Positions 9,571 to 17,357 of a stretch of 64,000 bases of DNA are shown piece by piece. Position 1 is the stretch's first letter, and every line of letters starts with the position of its first letter. The translations under genes were made by a program, and so were the position numbers. The DNA is from Desulfovibrio sp. ZJ209. GTDB taxonomy: Bacteria > Desulfobacterota > Desulfovibrionia > Desulfovibrionales > Desulfovibrionaceae. Below the pieces are notes generated by a model, which saw nothing but the letters and a program-made list of their open reading frames with translations, did no database searches and was not told the origin of the DNA. The stretch spans positions 248,001 to 312,000 of the forward strand of contig NZ_JAAKEJ010000001.1 in the NCBI RefSeq assembly GCF_011039135.1, read 5' to 3'.

Positions 9571-9597
9571 AGCGGCATTCAGAGGAACAGCCTAGTT

Positions 9598-11991
9598 CTA
9601 TTTCACGGTGTTCAAGGCGTAGTAGGTGCTGCTGCTCGCCCCATGCCTCGTGGCTATCTTCATTTCCACGAGTTCGCCTAAGATGCGCTGAGTCTTGCTT
9701 TCACCCAGCTTCAGCTGTTTTTGTATGTCTTCACGTGTCGCAGAGCCGTCCTTGAGGATTTCCACCACGCGGTGATGGTCAGGGGATAGGGTCTTCAGCA
9801 TGTCGTTGAGAGAGGATTCTTCCGTATCGGGTTGCTGGGTTTCTGTGAGGGCGCTACCCTCGTCCGCTCCAGAAATCTCGATTTCTTTGCCGTCAAGTCC
9901 GTAGGCCTCCAGAAACTGCCAGTGTGCAGCGCCAAAGGGTAGATGGGCGTAGAAGGTCTTACCGTCGAGTACCCCTGCGGCCTTACACGTTTTGAACCGT
10001 ATTCCGATGGTCATGCCATCTTGGAGGACGGCGGCTTTAATTGTTTCACTAGCACGGTTGTTCAGGATTTCATCCCTGCCGATGAGTTCTATGACATTCC
10101 TGGCGCGGATATTGAATATCCGGCTTCCACGTCCCTTGTAATGGGTTGATTCCGTATCTGTATCCGTCTTGTGATGAATAAGAACAGCACAAATATTGTC
10201 TATTTGCAGTTGTTCAATCCAATCGATCACTTCTTGAGCCGGAGAACCATAATCCACGTTGTTACCCATGAGTGCAGTCAAGTTGTCGAGAACGATGTAG
10301 CGGCAGTGCTTTTTCAGTAGATGATTTCGTAGCCCCTCCCGAAATTCTGGGTTGATGAGCGAGAAACTGTTGGGTAATCCTTGTGGTCTTTCGCCAAACT
10401 TGCTCAAAGCTAAGAACCCGTCGTCGTTTTTGAGCTGGTACCGCTTGAGGTTTGCTTGAAATTCGTCCAACGGGGTTTCTGCATCGATGTAAGCAACCTT
10501 ACCTGGCACTTTGGACCTGTTGTGGAACAGAGAGCACAGGACACTCTTTTGGCAGAGCGCTTGACATACGGAGAGCGCAAACAGGGTTTTTCCTGCATTT
10601 TTGGCGCCAAGAATCAGCACGTTGGAGCCCGGGCGGATGAAGTGGTGAAGCACCACCTCTTCCAGTTTCAGAGGGGCTGGGGGAATCTCCGAGGGGTCAG
10701 CCGGCGGTAAGCCTGGGCACTCATGAGTTGAGAACAAGGTCACCGATTCTTTTGGTTTCCTGAAGATCTCCAAATCTTGTCCCCACTTAATGAAGCCCTC
10801 AAACGAGATCGCCTTTTCGATAATTTGCCGCACCGCACGCAAAGGCATCTCTATGTCATCGATGAACATCGTGTCGCGCAACAGGGCGGCTTCGTGCGAA
10901 GTCAGGTTCTCTTTTGCCTGTTCCAACGCTGCCCCGGGCGCGCTATGGAGCAAGAAGCCCGGGAAGGCACGGAAGCTGTTGGCACCCCCCCCGGTAATAA
11001 AATCCTTGTATAGCTTGACCCGAGCCATATCACCCTTGCTGGCGGCGGGGATGAAGATCACGTCATGGCCCCAGAAGTAACTCCAAGGGAAGATTTTGAG
11101 GTCGTCTCCCAGATGGGCGGTCACGATAAAGTGAGTGGGGTCATAGCCTTGAATCTGGCCCAGGCGCTTTTCCATGGACAACGCAGAGCGCGCATCTTGG
11201 AAAAAAAGGATGGTGCTTGCGGGGTAGCGCCCAAGGATGTCTTCATTCAGAAAGCAGGCCCGTGGCGGATGATTTCCCACTGATAACACATCATTGCGGA
11301 CGGTTGCAGGCAGGCAGAACTTTTTTCCGTCAACCGTATATTCGAGGAAGGAGCCACACACCTCCCCCGAGTGGTCGTGGATGTCGTGGCGATACACTAA
11401 TTCCACGCTCTTATGCCCAGAGCTAAATTGTGTCAAAGAAAGGAGCTCAGGCACGTCCACCGTCAAGTGCCGAAAGGCGGCGCTACCGTCCCGACTATTT
11501 CCATTTGTCGGGTGTTGTAGATTTTCGATATTCGTCCGCAGCATCTCCGCCAAGGTTGCCAGCGCGTCCATAGCGGGCAGATTGAAGACGTAGCTAATCA
11601 AGTCCACCCAATGGCCGCTCACTTCTTGCTTGCCCCACATGCGCCACCGCAGCGTCCCGGTCCTGTCGAGTTTACAGTAGTAGAAGTCCTCAACCTGAGT
11701 GAACCTTTTGATTGCGTCACGTTCAGTGCCGTAGTGATACAGGGCACACGCCTCGCGATCCATCAGCGCCTCGAACATTCCCACCAAGTGGGGCCCCTCA
11801 AGACCGTGGATATAAGTGGTATTTCCAAGGCCAAGGACTTCTTGGAGTGCCGGTGAAAAGTTGTCATCTGTGGTGAGTGGAATGCCGCCCTTGGATAAAA
11901 CCAACGGTCGGGGATTCTCCCACTTTGTCTTGAAGTGTTGGAATTGGACGAGGTTATAACCCCGCCTTGTTTCAATCGTTGCTGTGTTCAT
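9598..11991 (-). CDS. RepA/primase-helicase-like AAA ATPase of a mobile island
   Basis: The product has 797 residues. The N-terminal half (about 1-420) includes a segment with FFQDARSALSMEK and later VIFIPAASKGD that resembles a Toprim-like primase fold; I consider this tentative. The central part is a RecA-like ATPase with Walker A ILGAKNAGKTLFAL near 457-470, Walker B YIVLDNLTALMG near 565-575, and a following AVLIHHKTDTD strand, as in RepA/DnaB-type hexameric helicases of plasmids and satellites. The C-terminus (about 735-797) looks like a winged helix (ATREDIQKQLKLGESKTQRI). Proteins of this layout drive autonomous or rescue replication of integrative islands. It is transcribed toward umuD, with an AlpA-like gene upstream in the same direction and no relaxase nearby. 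Composition is intermediate, lower in GC than the chromosome. Confidence 0.7.
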   Translation of the reverse strand: MNTATIETRRGYNLVQFQHFKTKWENPRPLVLSKGGIPLTTDDNFSPALQEVLGLGNTTYIHGLEGPHLVGMFEALMDREACALYHYGTERDAIKRFTQVEDFYYCKLDRTGTLRWRMWGKQEVSGHWVDLISYVFNLPAMDALATLAEMLRTNIENLQHPTNGNSRDGSAAFRHLTVDVPELLSLTQFSSGHKSVELVYRHDIHDHSGEVCGSFLEYTVDGKKFCLPATVRNDVLSVGNHPPRACFLNEDILGRYPASTILFFQDARSALSMEKRLGQIQGYDPTHFIVTAHLGDDLKIFPWSYFWGHDVIFIPAASKGDMARVKLYKDFITGGGANSFRAFPGFLLHSAPGAALEQAKENLTSHEAALLRDTMFIDDIEMPLRAVRQIIEKAISFEGFIKWGQDLEIFRKPKESVTLFSTHECPGLPPADPSEIPPAPLKLEEVVLHHFIRPGSNVLILGAKNAGKTLFALSVCQALCQKSVLCSLFHNRSKVPGKVAYIDAETPLDEFQANLKRYQLKNDDGFLALSKFGERPQGLPNSFSLINPEFREGLRNHLLKKHCRYIVLDNLTALMGNNVDYGSPAQEVIDWIEQLQIDNICAVLIHHKTDTDTESTHYKGRGSRIFNIRARNVIELIGRDEILNNRASETIKAAVLQDGMTIGIRFKTCKAAGVLDGKTFYAHLPFGAAHWQFLEAYGLDGKEIEISGADEGSALTETQQPDTEESSLNDMLKTLSPDHHRVVEILKDGSATREDIQKQLKLGESKTQRILGELVEMKIATRHGASSSTYYALNTVK

Positions 11992-12261
11992 GAATCCTCA
12001 CAAATAAATGTATATTCGATTTTTTAGAACTTTAGTTCAGCAGTGATAGCCTCTGAACTTCTGCCTCAGTCTACGACATCCGTGTTGATGGTTGCTTTAC
12101 TGTTTACTGGAGCATTATTCCCCCTTGAATTACTAGCTAGAATTACCAGATTGAAGTTAAATTCCTTGAGGTCCTAGCGGCAAGCCTACAAAAAAGATGG
12201 CGGCCCATATCGACTTGCTGGTTTTGATCCGTTCGGTGCAACCGAACCACCCGCTTTTTCC

Positions 12262-12504
12262 TTACATGTCATTCGTGGTAGCCTGCCTCCCTTCAGACTT
12301 CGAATCTGGGTCCTTACCGGTGGCAATTTTTTCGATTTCCTCACGCAGCCAGAAGGAAAATCGTGTTCCCACCCTCGTGGGCTGAGGAATCAGTCCAGCC
12401 CTGGCCCACGCCCAAACCGTTGAAATGCTGCATCCAAGGATGTGGGCAACTTCCTTGACTCGAATCCTCGGACAAAGGGTTCCGGTAAAAATTTCATGCC
12501 CCAT
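12262..12504 (-). CDS. AlpA-like / excisionase-type helix-turn-helix regulator
   Basis: The 80-residue product contains RVKEVAHILGCSISTVWAWA, a MerR/AlpA-type helix-turn-helix, followed by LIPQPTRVGTRFSFWLREEI. This matches the AlpA pattern in which a short wing 'P.p...g.r...W...ei' follows the helix-turn-helix. AlpA proteins activate or act as excisionases for P4-like and related islands (family knowledge). The ATG at 12504 is chosen because AGGAGG lies 9 bases upstream on the minus strand; an earlier in-frame ATG at 12570 has no ribosome site. It lies 270 bases upstream of the repA-like gene in the same orientation, so it may control that gene. A perfect inverted repeat at 12598-12631 just upstream is a candidate operator. 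Confidence 0.8.
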   Translation of the reverse strand: MGHEIFTGTLCPRIRVKEVAHILGCSISTVWAWARAGLIPQPTRVGTRFSFWLREEIEKIATGKDPDSKSEGRQATTNDM

Positions 12505-12597
12505 GTGGTGAATCCTCCTGCGAGTGGCACCTCGTGGAAGAGATATTAGCGTCGCTGGGGAACCCGTCAATGATTTTCCAAAAAAAACAATAAGTTA

Positions 12598-12631
12598 GTG
12601 TGACACTTTTTTTTGAAATAAAGTGTCACAC
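12598..12631. promoter_or_regulatory. Perfect 12-bp inverted repeat upstream of the AlpA-like gene
   Basis: GTGTGACACTTT (12598-12609) and AAAGTGTCACAC (12620-12631) are exact complements around a 10-base T/A-rich loop. Each arm is itself nearly palindromic around its centre (GTGTGACAC). Its place about 95 bases upstream of the AlpA-like start suggests an operator or a replication-origin element. A terminator is possible but no transcript would need one here. A second smaller repeat, AGATAGAT-GTGT-ATCTATCT, lies at 12757-12776. Confidence 0.5.
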
Positions 12632-12837
12632 GGAGTATAAACGGTAGATTTTGCGTGGAATCGAAAGTTTACACGAGGCTAGAAGGCAGGTAAGTCCAAG
12701 CTAGTTGTGCGGGGGTGATCTTGGCGAAGGGCTGTCCCATCACGAGTGTTGGCGCTAGATAGATGTGTATCTATCTGTGTACCAAATAAGTTTGTAATTT
12801 CTAATTATCCAATTATTTACATGAATTATCTATACAA

Positions 12838-12860
12838 TTCAAATCCCTCTCCCTCCGCCA
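12838..12860 (+). other. tRNA 3'-end fragment, probable attachment site left of the integrase element
   Basis: The sequence TTCAAAT-CCCTC-TCCCTCC-G-CCA has the exact layout of a tRNA T-loop, 3' T-stem, 3' acceptor strand, discriminator G and CCA end. The 5' partner of the T-stem is missing (TACAA instead of GAGGG), so this is not a complete tRNA. Such fragments mark integration at the 3' end of a tRNA gene. A related shorter copy lies at 17324-17337. The integrase gene starts 173 bases to the right, as is usual beside attL. Confidence 0.6.
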
Positions 12861-12880
12861 ATAAAAGTTTCAGAGAGATA

Positions 12881-12921
12881 CAGGAAAGTCCGCTACTCCT
12901 TGAGAGTAGCGGACTTTCCTG
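12881..12921 (+). terminator. 18-bp perfect hairpin behind the tRNA fragment
   Basis: Arms 12881-12898 and 12904-12921 are exact complements (18 pairs, 5-base loop CTTGA), followed by CTTTTCT. The spacer from the CCA end to the hairpin (AATAAAAGTTTCAGAGA) is also nearly repeated behind the right-hand fragment, so tRNA end plus downstream terminator were duplicated together. Confidence 0.65.
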
Positions 12922-12971
12922 CTTTTCTCACCTCATAACATCCATTGGAGTCCGTTGACAGCCAAGAAAAT

Positions 12972-12993
12972 TGGGGGCAACAATGGGGGCAAC
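12972..12993. repeat. Paired TGGGGGCAAC direct repeats, candidate integrase arm sites (left)
   Basis: TGGGGGCAAC occurs at 12972-12981 and 12984-12993, a 12-base period. The same pair occurs at 17243-17264 near the other end of the element. Two sets of phased repeats inside both ends of an integrase element fit arm-type binding sites. They lie 39 bases upstream of the integrase start, so they may also affect its expression. Confidence 0.5.
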
Positions 12994-13032
12994 GCAGAAT
13001 CGTAAGTGTTGGTATTTCAGGAGTTGCCCCCT

Positions 13033-14262
13033 ATGCCCTTCAAGCTCACAGACACCGCCATCCGCGCGGCCAAGCCGAAGGAAAAACGCTACAAGCTGGC
13101 GGACGGCGAGGGCCTGTATATTGAGGTTGCCCCCACAGGGGGCAAGTGGTGGCGAATCAAATATCGTTTCGGGGGCAAGGAGAAACGGCTTTCCCTTGGC
13201 GTTTACCCTGCCGTGGGCCTAAAACAGGCCCGGAGCCGGGCCGGGGAAATCAAAGACCTGTTGCGGCGCGGCATCGACCCCGGCGAAGAAAGGAAGGCCG
13301 CCAAGGCGGAAGCGGCGGCGGTGGAGATTGCCAGGGGCCAGACCTTTGAGGCGGTGGCACGGGAATGGCACAGCAAGAAAAGCCCCGGCTGGACGCCCCG
13401 CTATGCCCGGCAGGTGATGGGAAGGCTTGAGGCTGCCATCTTCCCGGAGCTGGGGTCGCGCCCCATTGACGAACTGGGAGCGCCTGACTTCCTTGCCGTA
13501 CTCCACAAGACAGAGGCGCGGGGATGCCTTGAAATGGCGCACCGGCTGGCGCAACTCTGCGGGCAGGTGACGCGCTATGCCCGCGTTGCCGGTATCGTCC
13601 AGGCCGATGCCGCCAGCGGACTCACAGAAGCGCTTGCCCCGGCCCAAATCCGCCACCATGCCGCCATCACCAGCCCGAAGGAAATCGGTGCGCTCCTGCG
13701 GGCTATCGATGAGTATCCCGGCGAAGTGGTGACGCGCTACGCTCTGAAAATTCTCCCATATGTCTTTGTCCGTAGCGGTGAGCTCCGGGCCGCACCGTGG
13801 GCGGAAATCGACCTTGACGCCGCCACTTGGCTCATTCCTGCCGAGCGGATGAAGAAGCGCCGCCCCCATGTGGTGCCGCTCGCCCCGCAAGTGGTGCGCC
13901 TCTTCCATGAGCTGAGGGAGTTCACCGGCAACGGGCCGCTTGCCTTCCCCTCCACCTTTTCCACCACGCGTTGCCTTACGGATGTGGGCTTGCTCAATGC
14001 GCTACGGCGCATGGGCTATGCCAAGGAAACCATGTCAATTCATGGATTTCGGGCGATGGCGTCCACGTTGCTCAATGAACAAGGCTACCGTCCGGACGTG
14101 ATAGAGGCGCAGCTTGCCCACAGGGAGAAGAACGCGGTGCGGGCCGCGTATAACCATGCCGATTATCTCCCGGAGCGCCGGGCCATGATGGGGGCGTGGG
14201 CCGACTACTTGGACAGCTTGCGGGAATCCGCCGGCCATTCCGCTGAGAAGGGACAGCTATAG
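13033..14262 (+). CDS. int: P4-type tyrosine recombinase (integrase)
   Basis: The 409-residue product starts with the DUF4102-type arm-binding domain (LTDTAIRAAKPKEKRYKLAD, residues 5-24, and YRFGGKEKRLSLGVYP). The catalytic domain carries R247 (VRSGELR), K274 or K275 (RMKKRRPHVVPL), H337-x-x-R340 (HGFRAMAST), H363 (LAHRE) and nucleophile Y373 (YNHADYL), so all active-site residues are present. P4-type integrases insert elements at the 3' ends of tRNA genes, which agrees with the tRNA fragment 173 bases upstream. The ATG at 13033 matches the usual start 'MP-KLTDTAIR'; an earlier frame from 13006 is possible but adds unusual residues. The gene is GC-rich, while the rest of its element is AT-rich. 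A hairpin directly follows the stop. Confidence 0.95.
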   Translation: MPFKLTDTAIRAAKPKEKRYKLADGEGLYIEVAPTGGKWWRIKYRFGGKEKRLSLGVYPAVGLKQARSRAGEIKDLLRRGIDPGEERKAAKAEAAAVEIARGQTFEAVAREWHSKKSPGWTPRYARQVMGRLEAAIFPELGSRPIDELGAPDFLAVLHKTEARGCLEMAHRLAQLCGQVTRYARVAGIVQADAASGLTEALAPAQIRHHAAITSPKEIGALLRAIDEYPGEVVTRYALKILPYVFVRSGELRAAPWAEIDLDAATWLIPAERMKKRRPHVVPLAPQVVRLFHELREFTGNGPLAFPSTFSTTRCLTDVGLLNALRRMGYAKETMSIHGFRAMASTLLNEQGYRPDVIEAQLAHREKNAVRAAYNHADYLPERRAMMGAWADYLDSLRESAGHSAEKGQL

Positions 14263-14294
14263 CCCACTATACTTCACAGGCGTGAAGTAGTGGG
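14262..14294 (+). terminator. Hairpin at the integrase stop codon
   Basis: GCCCACTA-TA-CTTCAC pairs with GTGAAGTAGTGGGC around a 4-base loop: 14 pairs with a two-base bulge. It begins at the integrase stop. It lacks a T-run, so it may be a weak terminator or mRNA-stabilising hairpin. Confidence 0.4.
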
Positions 14295-15161
14295 CAAGCG
14301 TGCCGCTTGAGCGCTTAAATCCAAAGGGTGAGATCGGTATGGTGCCACTCAGGAGAATACAAATGACAATCACACTGGCAAATTAAAGTTAAAAGTATCC
14401 GACAAGAACTAGATAAGCTTGGCATACATCCCGCCCGCCACCGGTATGTCCAAGGCCAAGGACTGAGCGTCTAGCAAAGGATAAGCTCTTGCTACAGCCC
14501 TGGAACTTATGAATAGGAGCGGCTTCGGATGCTGCAGGTTACGACTAACAGGCTGAGGGTGGTACAGACTTAGATCTCCAACGCTCACCGGGTAGCCTGC
14601 CGCCACCCCACAGTGGAAGGACACCGGAATAACAAAAGTCCGTGCGTCGACCCCACATCTCCCTGCGCCAAAGGTTGCTCATTATAATGTGAGGCCCTTT
14701 GGGGGCAGCTTTAGTTGGGGAGTTGAGTATAAGCGATTAAAGATGTCCATAAAACTAAGAGAAGTAGCTAGAAAAATAATAAGTATATTTGATTCATGGA
14801 ATATTTTTTGGGGTATACATATTCAAAATTGGACTTAGTATGCTAAATAAAAGATTTTTTATAAGGATATGTACATTATTATATATAATAAAATGCGCAA
14901 TTGTATGAAAATGTATCAGATCTCCTTAATCGTAGCATGCAGCGAATATAGGAGAAGAGGTGTTATTTTTATTGAGGATCTTAACTTGACAGATGGTAAT
15001 TTATTTTATAAAGAACATATATATTATAATATTATCTTAATTGCTATAAGATTGTAATCTAACTCAAATGGGTACTGAGTGTGACTACATCTAGCAGGAA
15101 ATCTTTTTAGAAACATTCCTTGAAAAGGCTAATTTTAATATTTCAATCAAGGAGTTTTTGT
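14295..15161. other. Gene-free stretch with a hairpin-rich GC-balanced core (about 14400-14700)
   Basis: No gene is supported over about 870 bases. The core near 14400-14700 is not AT-rich like its surroundings. It holds a 10-pair hairpin with one bulge (CTTGGCATAC at 14418-14427 with GTATGTCCAAG at 14444-14454) and a TAGCAA/TTGCTA hairpin just after. It may be a structured RNA or a decayed gene. A forward frame around 14380-14460 reads protein-like before stops interrupt it. From about 14720 to 15160 the sequence is AT-rich and featureless apart from short open frames without ribosome sites. Confidence 0.4.
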
Positions 15162-15569
15162 ATGAACAATAAGTATGATAAAGTAGAATTAAATAGGCAT
15201 CGGTATTATTTATACAAGGAATTCTCAATCGAGTGTCATAATATATTTTCGGAAGAAGAAGAGGCAATTTTGGTTAAATATGGTGAATGGATGCGGGCGT
15301 TAGTAAATGGTGATATTTCTCCTATAACTCCAGCACAAGTCCACTTTGTAGAGGTTTTTAAAAAAATATCTCACCGCAAACTAAATATGAAAAAATATGG
15401 AAAAAATATAATGCAAGAATTACGTGGGAAAGTAAATATGGGGATACTTCGGATCGACCACCTAAAACAATTCCGAGACATTGGGAAGGAATATAAGCTC
15501 CCACCAGCGGAGATGCATTTGATACCTATCAACTATAAATATTCTACTATTATCGCTTTGTCCGTGTGA
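15162..15569 (+). CDS. Small protein resembling DUF413/MaoP
   Basis: The product has 135 residues. The ATG at 15162 follows AAGGAG by 7 bases; the longer frame from 15120 lacks a ribosome site. Residues about 16-60 (KEFSIECHNIFSEEEEAILV, then KYGEWMRALVNG and PITPAQVHFVEV) follow the DUF413/MaoP pattern 'F...sG.Ft..E...L..yG....L..G...P.T..E..Fv.v', where MaoP of E. coli takes part in organising the chromosomal Ter/Ori macrodomains. The match is by eye and covers only this core. The C-terminal half is basic (KLNMKKYGKNIM). The gene is strongly AT-rich and lies alone inside the integrase element, between gene-free hairpin-rich stretches. Its role in the element is unknown. Confidence 0.55.
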   Translation: MNNKYDKVELNRHRYYLYKEFSIECHNIFSEEEEAILVKYGEWMRALVNGDISPITPAQVHFVEVFKKISHRKLNMKKYGKNIMQELRGKVNMGILRIDHLKQFRDIGKEYKLPPAEMHLIPINYKYSTIIALSV

Positions 15570-15806
15570 TAATTGGGAAATCCGCCATTGTTCTTCGAGG
15601 GTTCCTGCGTTTATGGTACAGGCTCAGCAACCCGAGACGTATGAGTCGGGACGTCAACAAAATAAAAGCTTACTCAGGAGATAGCCGATTTATCTTGTTG
15701 GTGCGCCGGCGACCTGCTACCGTTTTAGTCATCCTTGCTCGTCTATTCTGTTCTAAAGCCCCACTACTGGCAGGCATTGAAGGAAAACGACCACTAGGAT
15801 AGAATT

Positions 15807-15838
15807 GTGGCGGCAAGAGGTGCCACTCTTGCCGCCAC
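15807..15838. terminator. Perfect 13-bp hairpin
   Basis: GTGGCGGCAAGAG (15807-15819) and CTCTTGCCGCCAC (15826-15838) pair exactly around GTGCCA. Only two T follow on the plus strand, so termination is uncertain. It lies about 240 bases behind the DUF413-like gene. Confidence 0.4.
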
Positions 15839-15898
15839 TTGGTCCGAGCTGCCGGAAGCGTTAGCAGGGCCCGGCTCTCCCCAAGGGATGAACTTGTT

Positions 15899-15930
15899 AA
15901 TGCTTCCTGCGGGATTCCGCAGGAAGCATT
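15899..15930. terminator. Perfect 14-bp hairpin
   Basis: AATGCTTCCTGCGG (15899-15912) and CCGCAGGAAGCATT (15917-15930) pair exactly around GATT. It lies between the convergent DUF413-like gene and the gene at 16044-16631 and could terminate either, although the T-tract is poor. Confidence 0.45.
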
Positions 15931-16043
15931 AACTCTTAAGGGTTAGGATACCATCAATAAAGAGCATGGCGAGTAGGCATATGTTGGTGAGCTCGTTGTC
16001 GCCAATGCTCAGCGTCAGGTCTAGTACCATGTGGGTACCCTCC

Positions 16044-16631
16044 TTACGGCTTGCTTCCGGAACGCCTGCCAGTTTGAGCTTTCGATTCGCGTTTCCTAAG
16101 TTCCTCTCGGCTCAGGAAACCGTTTCCCTTGATTTCAAGGTCTTTTATTCTTAGCGCTTGGTAGATTTTTTCCCGCCGTTCCTTGTCGTAGGTGATGGCA
16201 GGATCCTTGTGGATTTTCTCTATAATCAGATGGGGGTTGGGTAGGAGAACAAAATTGAACTCGCTCGCTACCTTTTTTGTCATGATGAATCCCCATTTTT
16301 CCAATGCGCGCATTCGTTTTTTCCATGTATCCACTGGGCGCTGCCCACTGAACCCTGACTCCATTGCGAGCAGCGCCTCCTGCTTAATCTCGACGCATGG
16401 CAAATCGAAGGTATTCGCCCAAAGAGCAAGGTAAGTTGGAGAGAGGGCGCCCCCCTTCTCCAAGCAGTCCATATAGACGCACATAAGGGGCATCGTCTTT
16501 GGTAACGTCATGTAGCCGCCGCATTTCAAGCGATCCCAGAAGTCTCCACGGGTAAAATCAGGCCAGAGCTCGCTGAATTTGTCGATAATTTTTTCTTCCG
16601 GCTTTGTGTACTTTTCCGAATAAATGGGCAT
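16044..16631 (-). CDS. Unrecognised protein of the integrase element, possibly winged-helix
   Basis: The product has 195 residues. AGGAGG lies 6 bases before the ATG, so translation is well supported. I do not recognise the family. The middle (residues about 40-120: GGYMTLPKTMPLMCVYMDCL, ALWANTFDLPCVEI, then GQRPVDTWKKRMRALEKWGF) reads like a compact helical domain with a winged-helix-like end. This is the sort of sequence seen in replication or regulatory proteins of plasmids and satellites, but the resemblance is loose. The C-terminus is very basic (RKRESKAQTGRRSGSKP), consistent with nucleic-acid binding. No signal peptide or membrane segment is present. It is convergent with the DUF413-like gene. 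Confidence 0.6.
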   Translation of the reverse strand: MPIYSEKYTKPEEKIIDKFSELWPDFTRGDFWDRLKCGGYMTLPKTMPLMCVYMDCLEKGGALSPTYLALWANTFDLPCVEIKQEALLAMESGFSGQRPVDTWKKRMRALEKWGFIMTKKVASEFNFVLLPNPHLIIEKIHKDPAITYDKERREKIYQALRIKDLEIKGNGFLSREELRKRESKAQTGRRSGSKP

Positions 16632-17240
16632 GTCTAACCTCCTGCAGCTTTTTTATTTCAAAAAAGTTTGTTATTACAAGATATTATTCATTTCATCTCC
16701 GGTTTGCGAAAATCTTACGTGAGGAAGTAAGTATATCTGAGTTCGGCATTTTGCAACAACTTATTAGTCTGAGTTGTTTGGGGGAGATATTTTTAATACT
16801 GGAATATCGTAGCATTGAGTGCAAAATTTCATACTCATATTGCTTTTTGTGTTTTAGTTCTCTTTGTGCTGTTGGTACTCCGGCGCGAAAATCAAGGTGT
16901 ATAAATATAATATGATGAAATTATTATATATTTTAATGTGTTCAGCCAAGTGCTTGTGCGGGCTCGCTGATGGGCGCTCCCGAGTGGAGAATTGGCCGAG
17001 TGGCTAGCGGGAGTACCAACTACTATACTTGATCGCAACGCATACAGACCATGCGCTCAACAGGGTCTTGTCTCGGCGAGGCTTCTCTCCCCCCGTATGC
17101 ATGGTCTAGGTAATGGGAGACATGCAGGGAAGGTACACCTGCGATTCTCAGCCGCAGCTCAGGCAAGCCCAAGTTTTACTCCTTGGCGCTAGTGAGGTGA
17201 GGCGGACTGGGCAGATGTGGGAATTTGAGCTGTAAAATAA
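16632..17240. other. Gene-free stretch ending in a candidate structured RNA
   Basis: The first 340 bases are AT-rich and hold the promoter region of the gene at 16044-16631 and nothing else I can support. From about 16970 the composition becomes GC-balanced and nested inverted repeats appear; these are listed as a separate candidate RNA. Confidence 0.4.
16986..17150. ncRNA. Candidate structured RNA with three nested helices
   Basis: Three complementary pairs nest in order. GAGAATTG (16987-16994) pairs with CGATTCTC (17142-17149, one T-G pair). GTACC (17013-17017) pairs with GGTAC (17132-17136). AGACCATGC (17046-17054) pairs with GCATGGTCT (17099-17107). Proper nesting over 165 bases with a 9-pair perfect inner stem is suggestive. 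The 5' end (GGAGAATTGGCCGAGTGGC) also looks like the first quarter of a tRNA-Ser or tRNA-Leu, but the rest does not fold as a tRNA. The strand is undetermined and no family is recognised. Confidence 0.3.
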
Positions 17241-17242
17241 TT

Positions 17243-17264
17243 GGGGGGCAACTTTGGGGGCAAC
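17243..17264. repeat. Paired GGGGGCAAC direct repeats, candidate integrase arm sites (right)
   Basis: GGGGGCAAC occurs at 17244-17252 and 17256-17264 with the same 12-base period as the pair at 12972-12993. The pair lies about 60 bases inside the right-hand tRNA fragment, mirroring the left end. Confidence 0.5.
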
Positions 17265-17323
17265 CGGGAAAAGGCTATTTTCGTAAATTCATTGAATGCA
17301 ATAATTTGCAGTGATAGCTCGGC

Positions 17324-17337
17324 TTCCTCTCCCGCCA
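17324..17337 (+). other. Second tRNA 3'-end fragment, probable right attachment site
   Basis: TTCCTCTCCCGCCA resembles the fragment at 12838-12860, and AATAAGAGTCTCAGAGA follows it almost as in the left copy. Chromosomal genes resume to its right, so it probably marks the right border of the accessory DNA. It carries too little of a tRNA to function. Confidence 0.55.
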
Positions 17338-17357
17338 ATAAGAGTCTCAGAGAAAAA

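Larger units (their letters stand above)
8996..9597. other. Gene-free spacer between convergent umuD and repA-like gene
   Basis: About 600 bases without a supported gene. The stretch holds a terminator-like hairpin for umuD (9149-9175) and one for the repA-like gene (9543-9570). A short AT-rich patch lies near 9380-9420. I see no remnant of umuC in any frame. Confidence 0.5.
15570..16043. other. Gene-free stretch with two strong hairpins
   Basis: About 470 bases between two small genes of the element. No frame has a ribosome site; a short GTG-started frame at 15566-15802 is not convincing. The stretch has near-chromosomal GC and several inverted repeats: CCCGA/TCGGG near 15631-15650 and the two perfect hairpins listed separately. 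It may be an untranslated RNA or the trailer of the DUF413-like gene. Confidence 0.4.

Noticed and set aside
8996-9597. A decayed umuC
   Set aside because: None of the six frames shows the Y-family polymerase start or later motifs.
12972-12993. CRISPR-like repeats
   Set aside because: There are only two short repeats with a 2-base gap and no spacers. They fit integrase arm sites. I see no CRISPR array or cas gene in the window.
14380-14700. A retron or group II intron
   Set aside because: No reverse transcriptase gene is present, and I do not see the intron domain V or the boundary sequences.
15566-15802. A GTG-started 78-residue gene after the DUF413-like gene
   Set aside because: There is no ribosome site and no protein-like pattern; the DNA has hairpins instead.
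16986-17070. A tRNA-Ser or tRNA-Leu gene
   Set aside because: The first 20 bases look right, but no anticodon arm, T-arm or CCA end follows in the right place.
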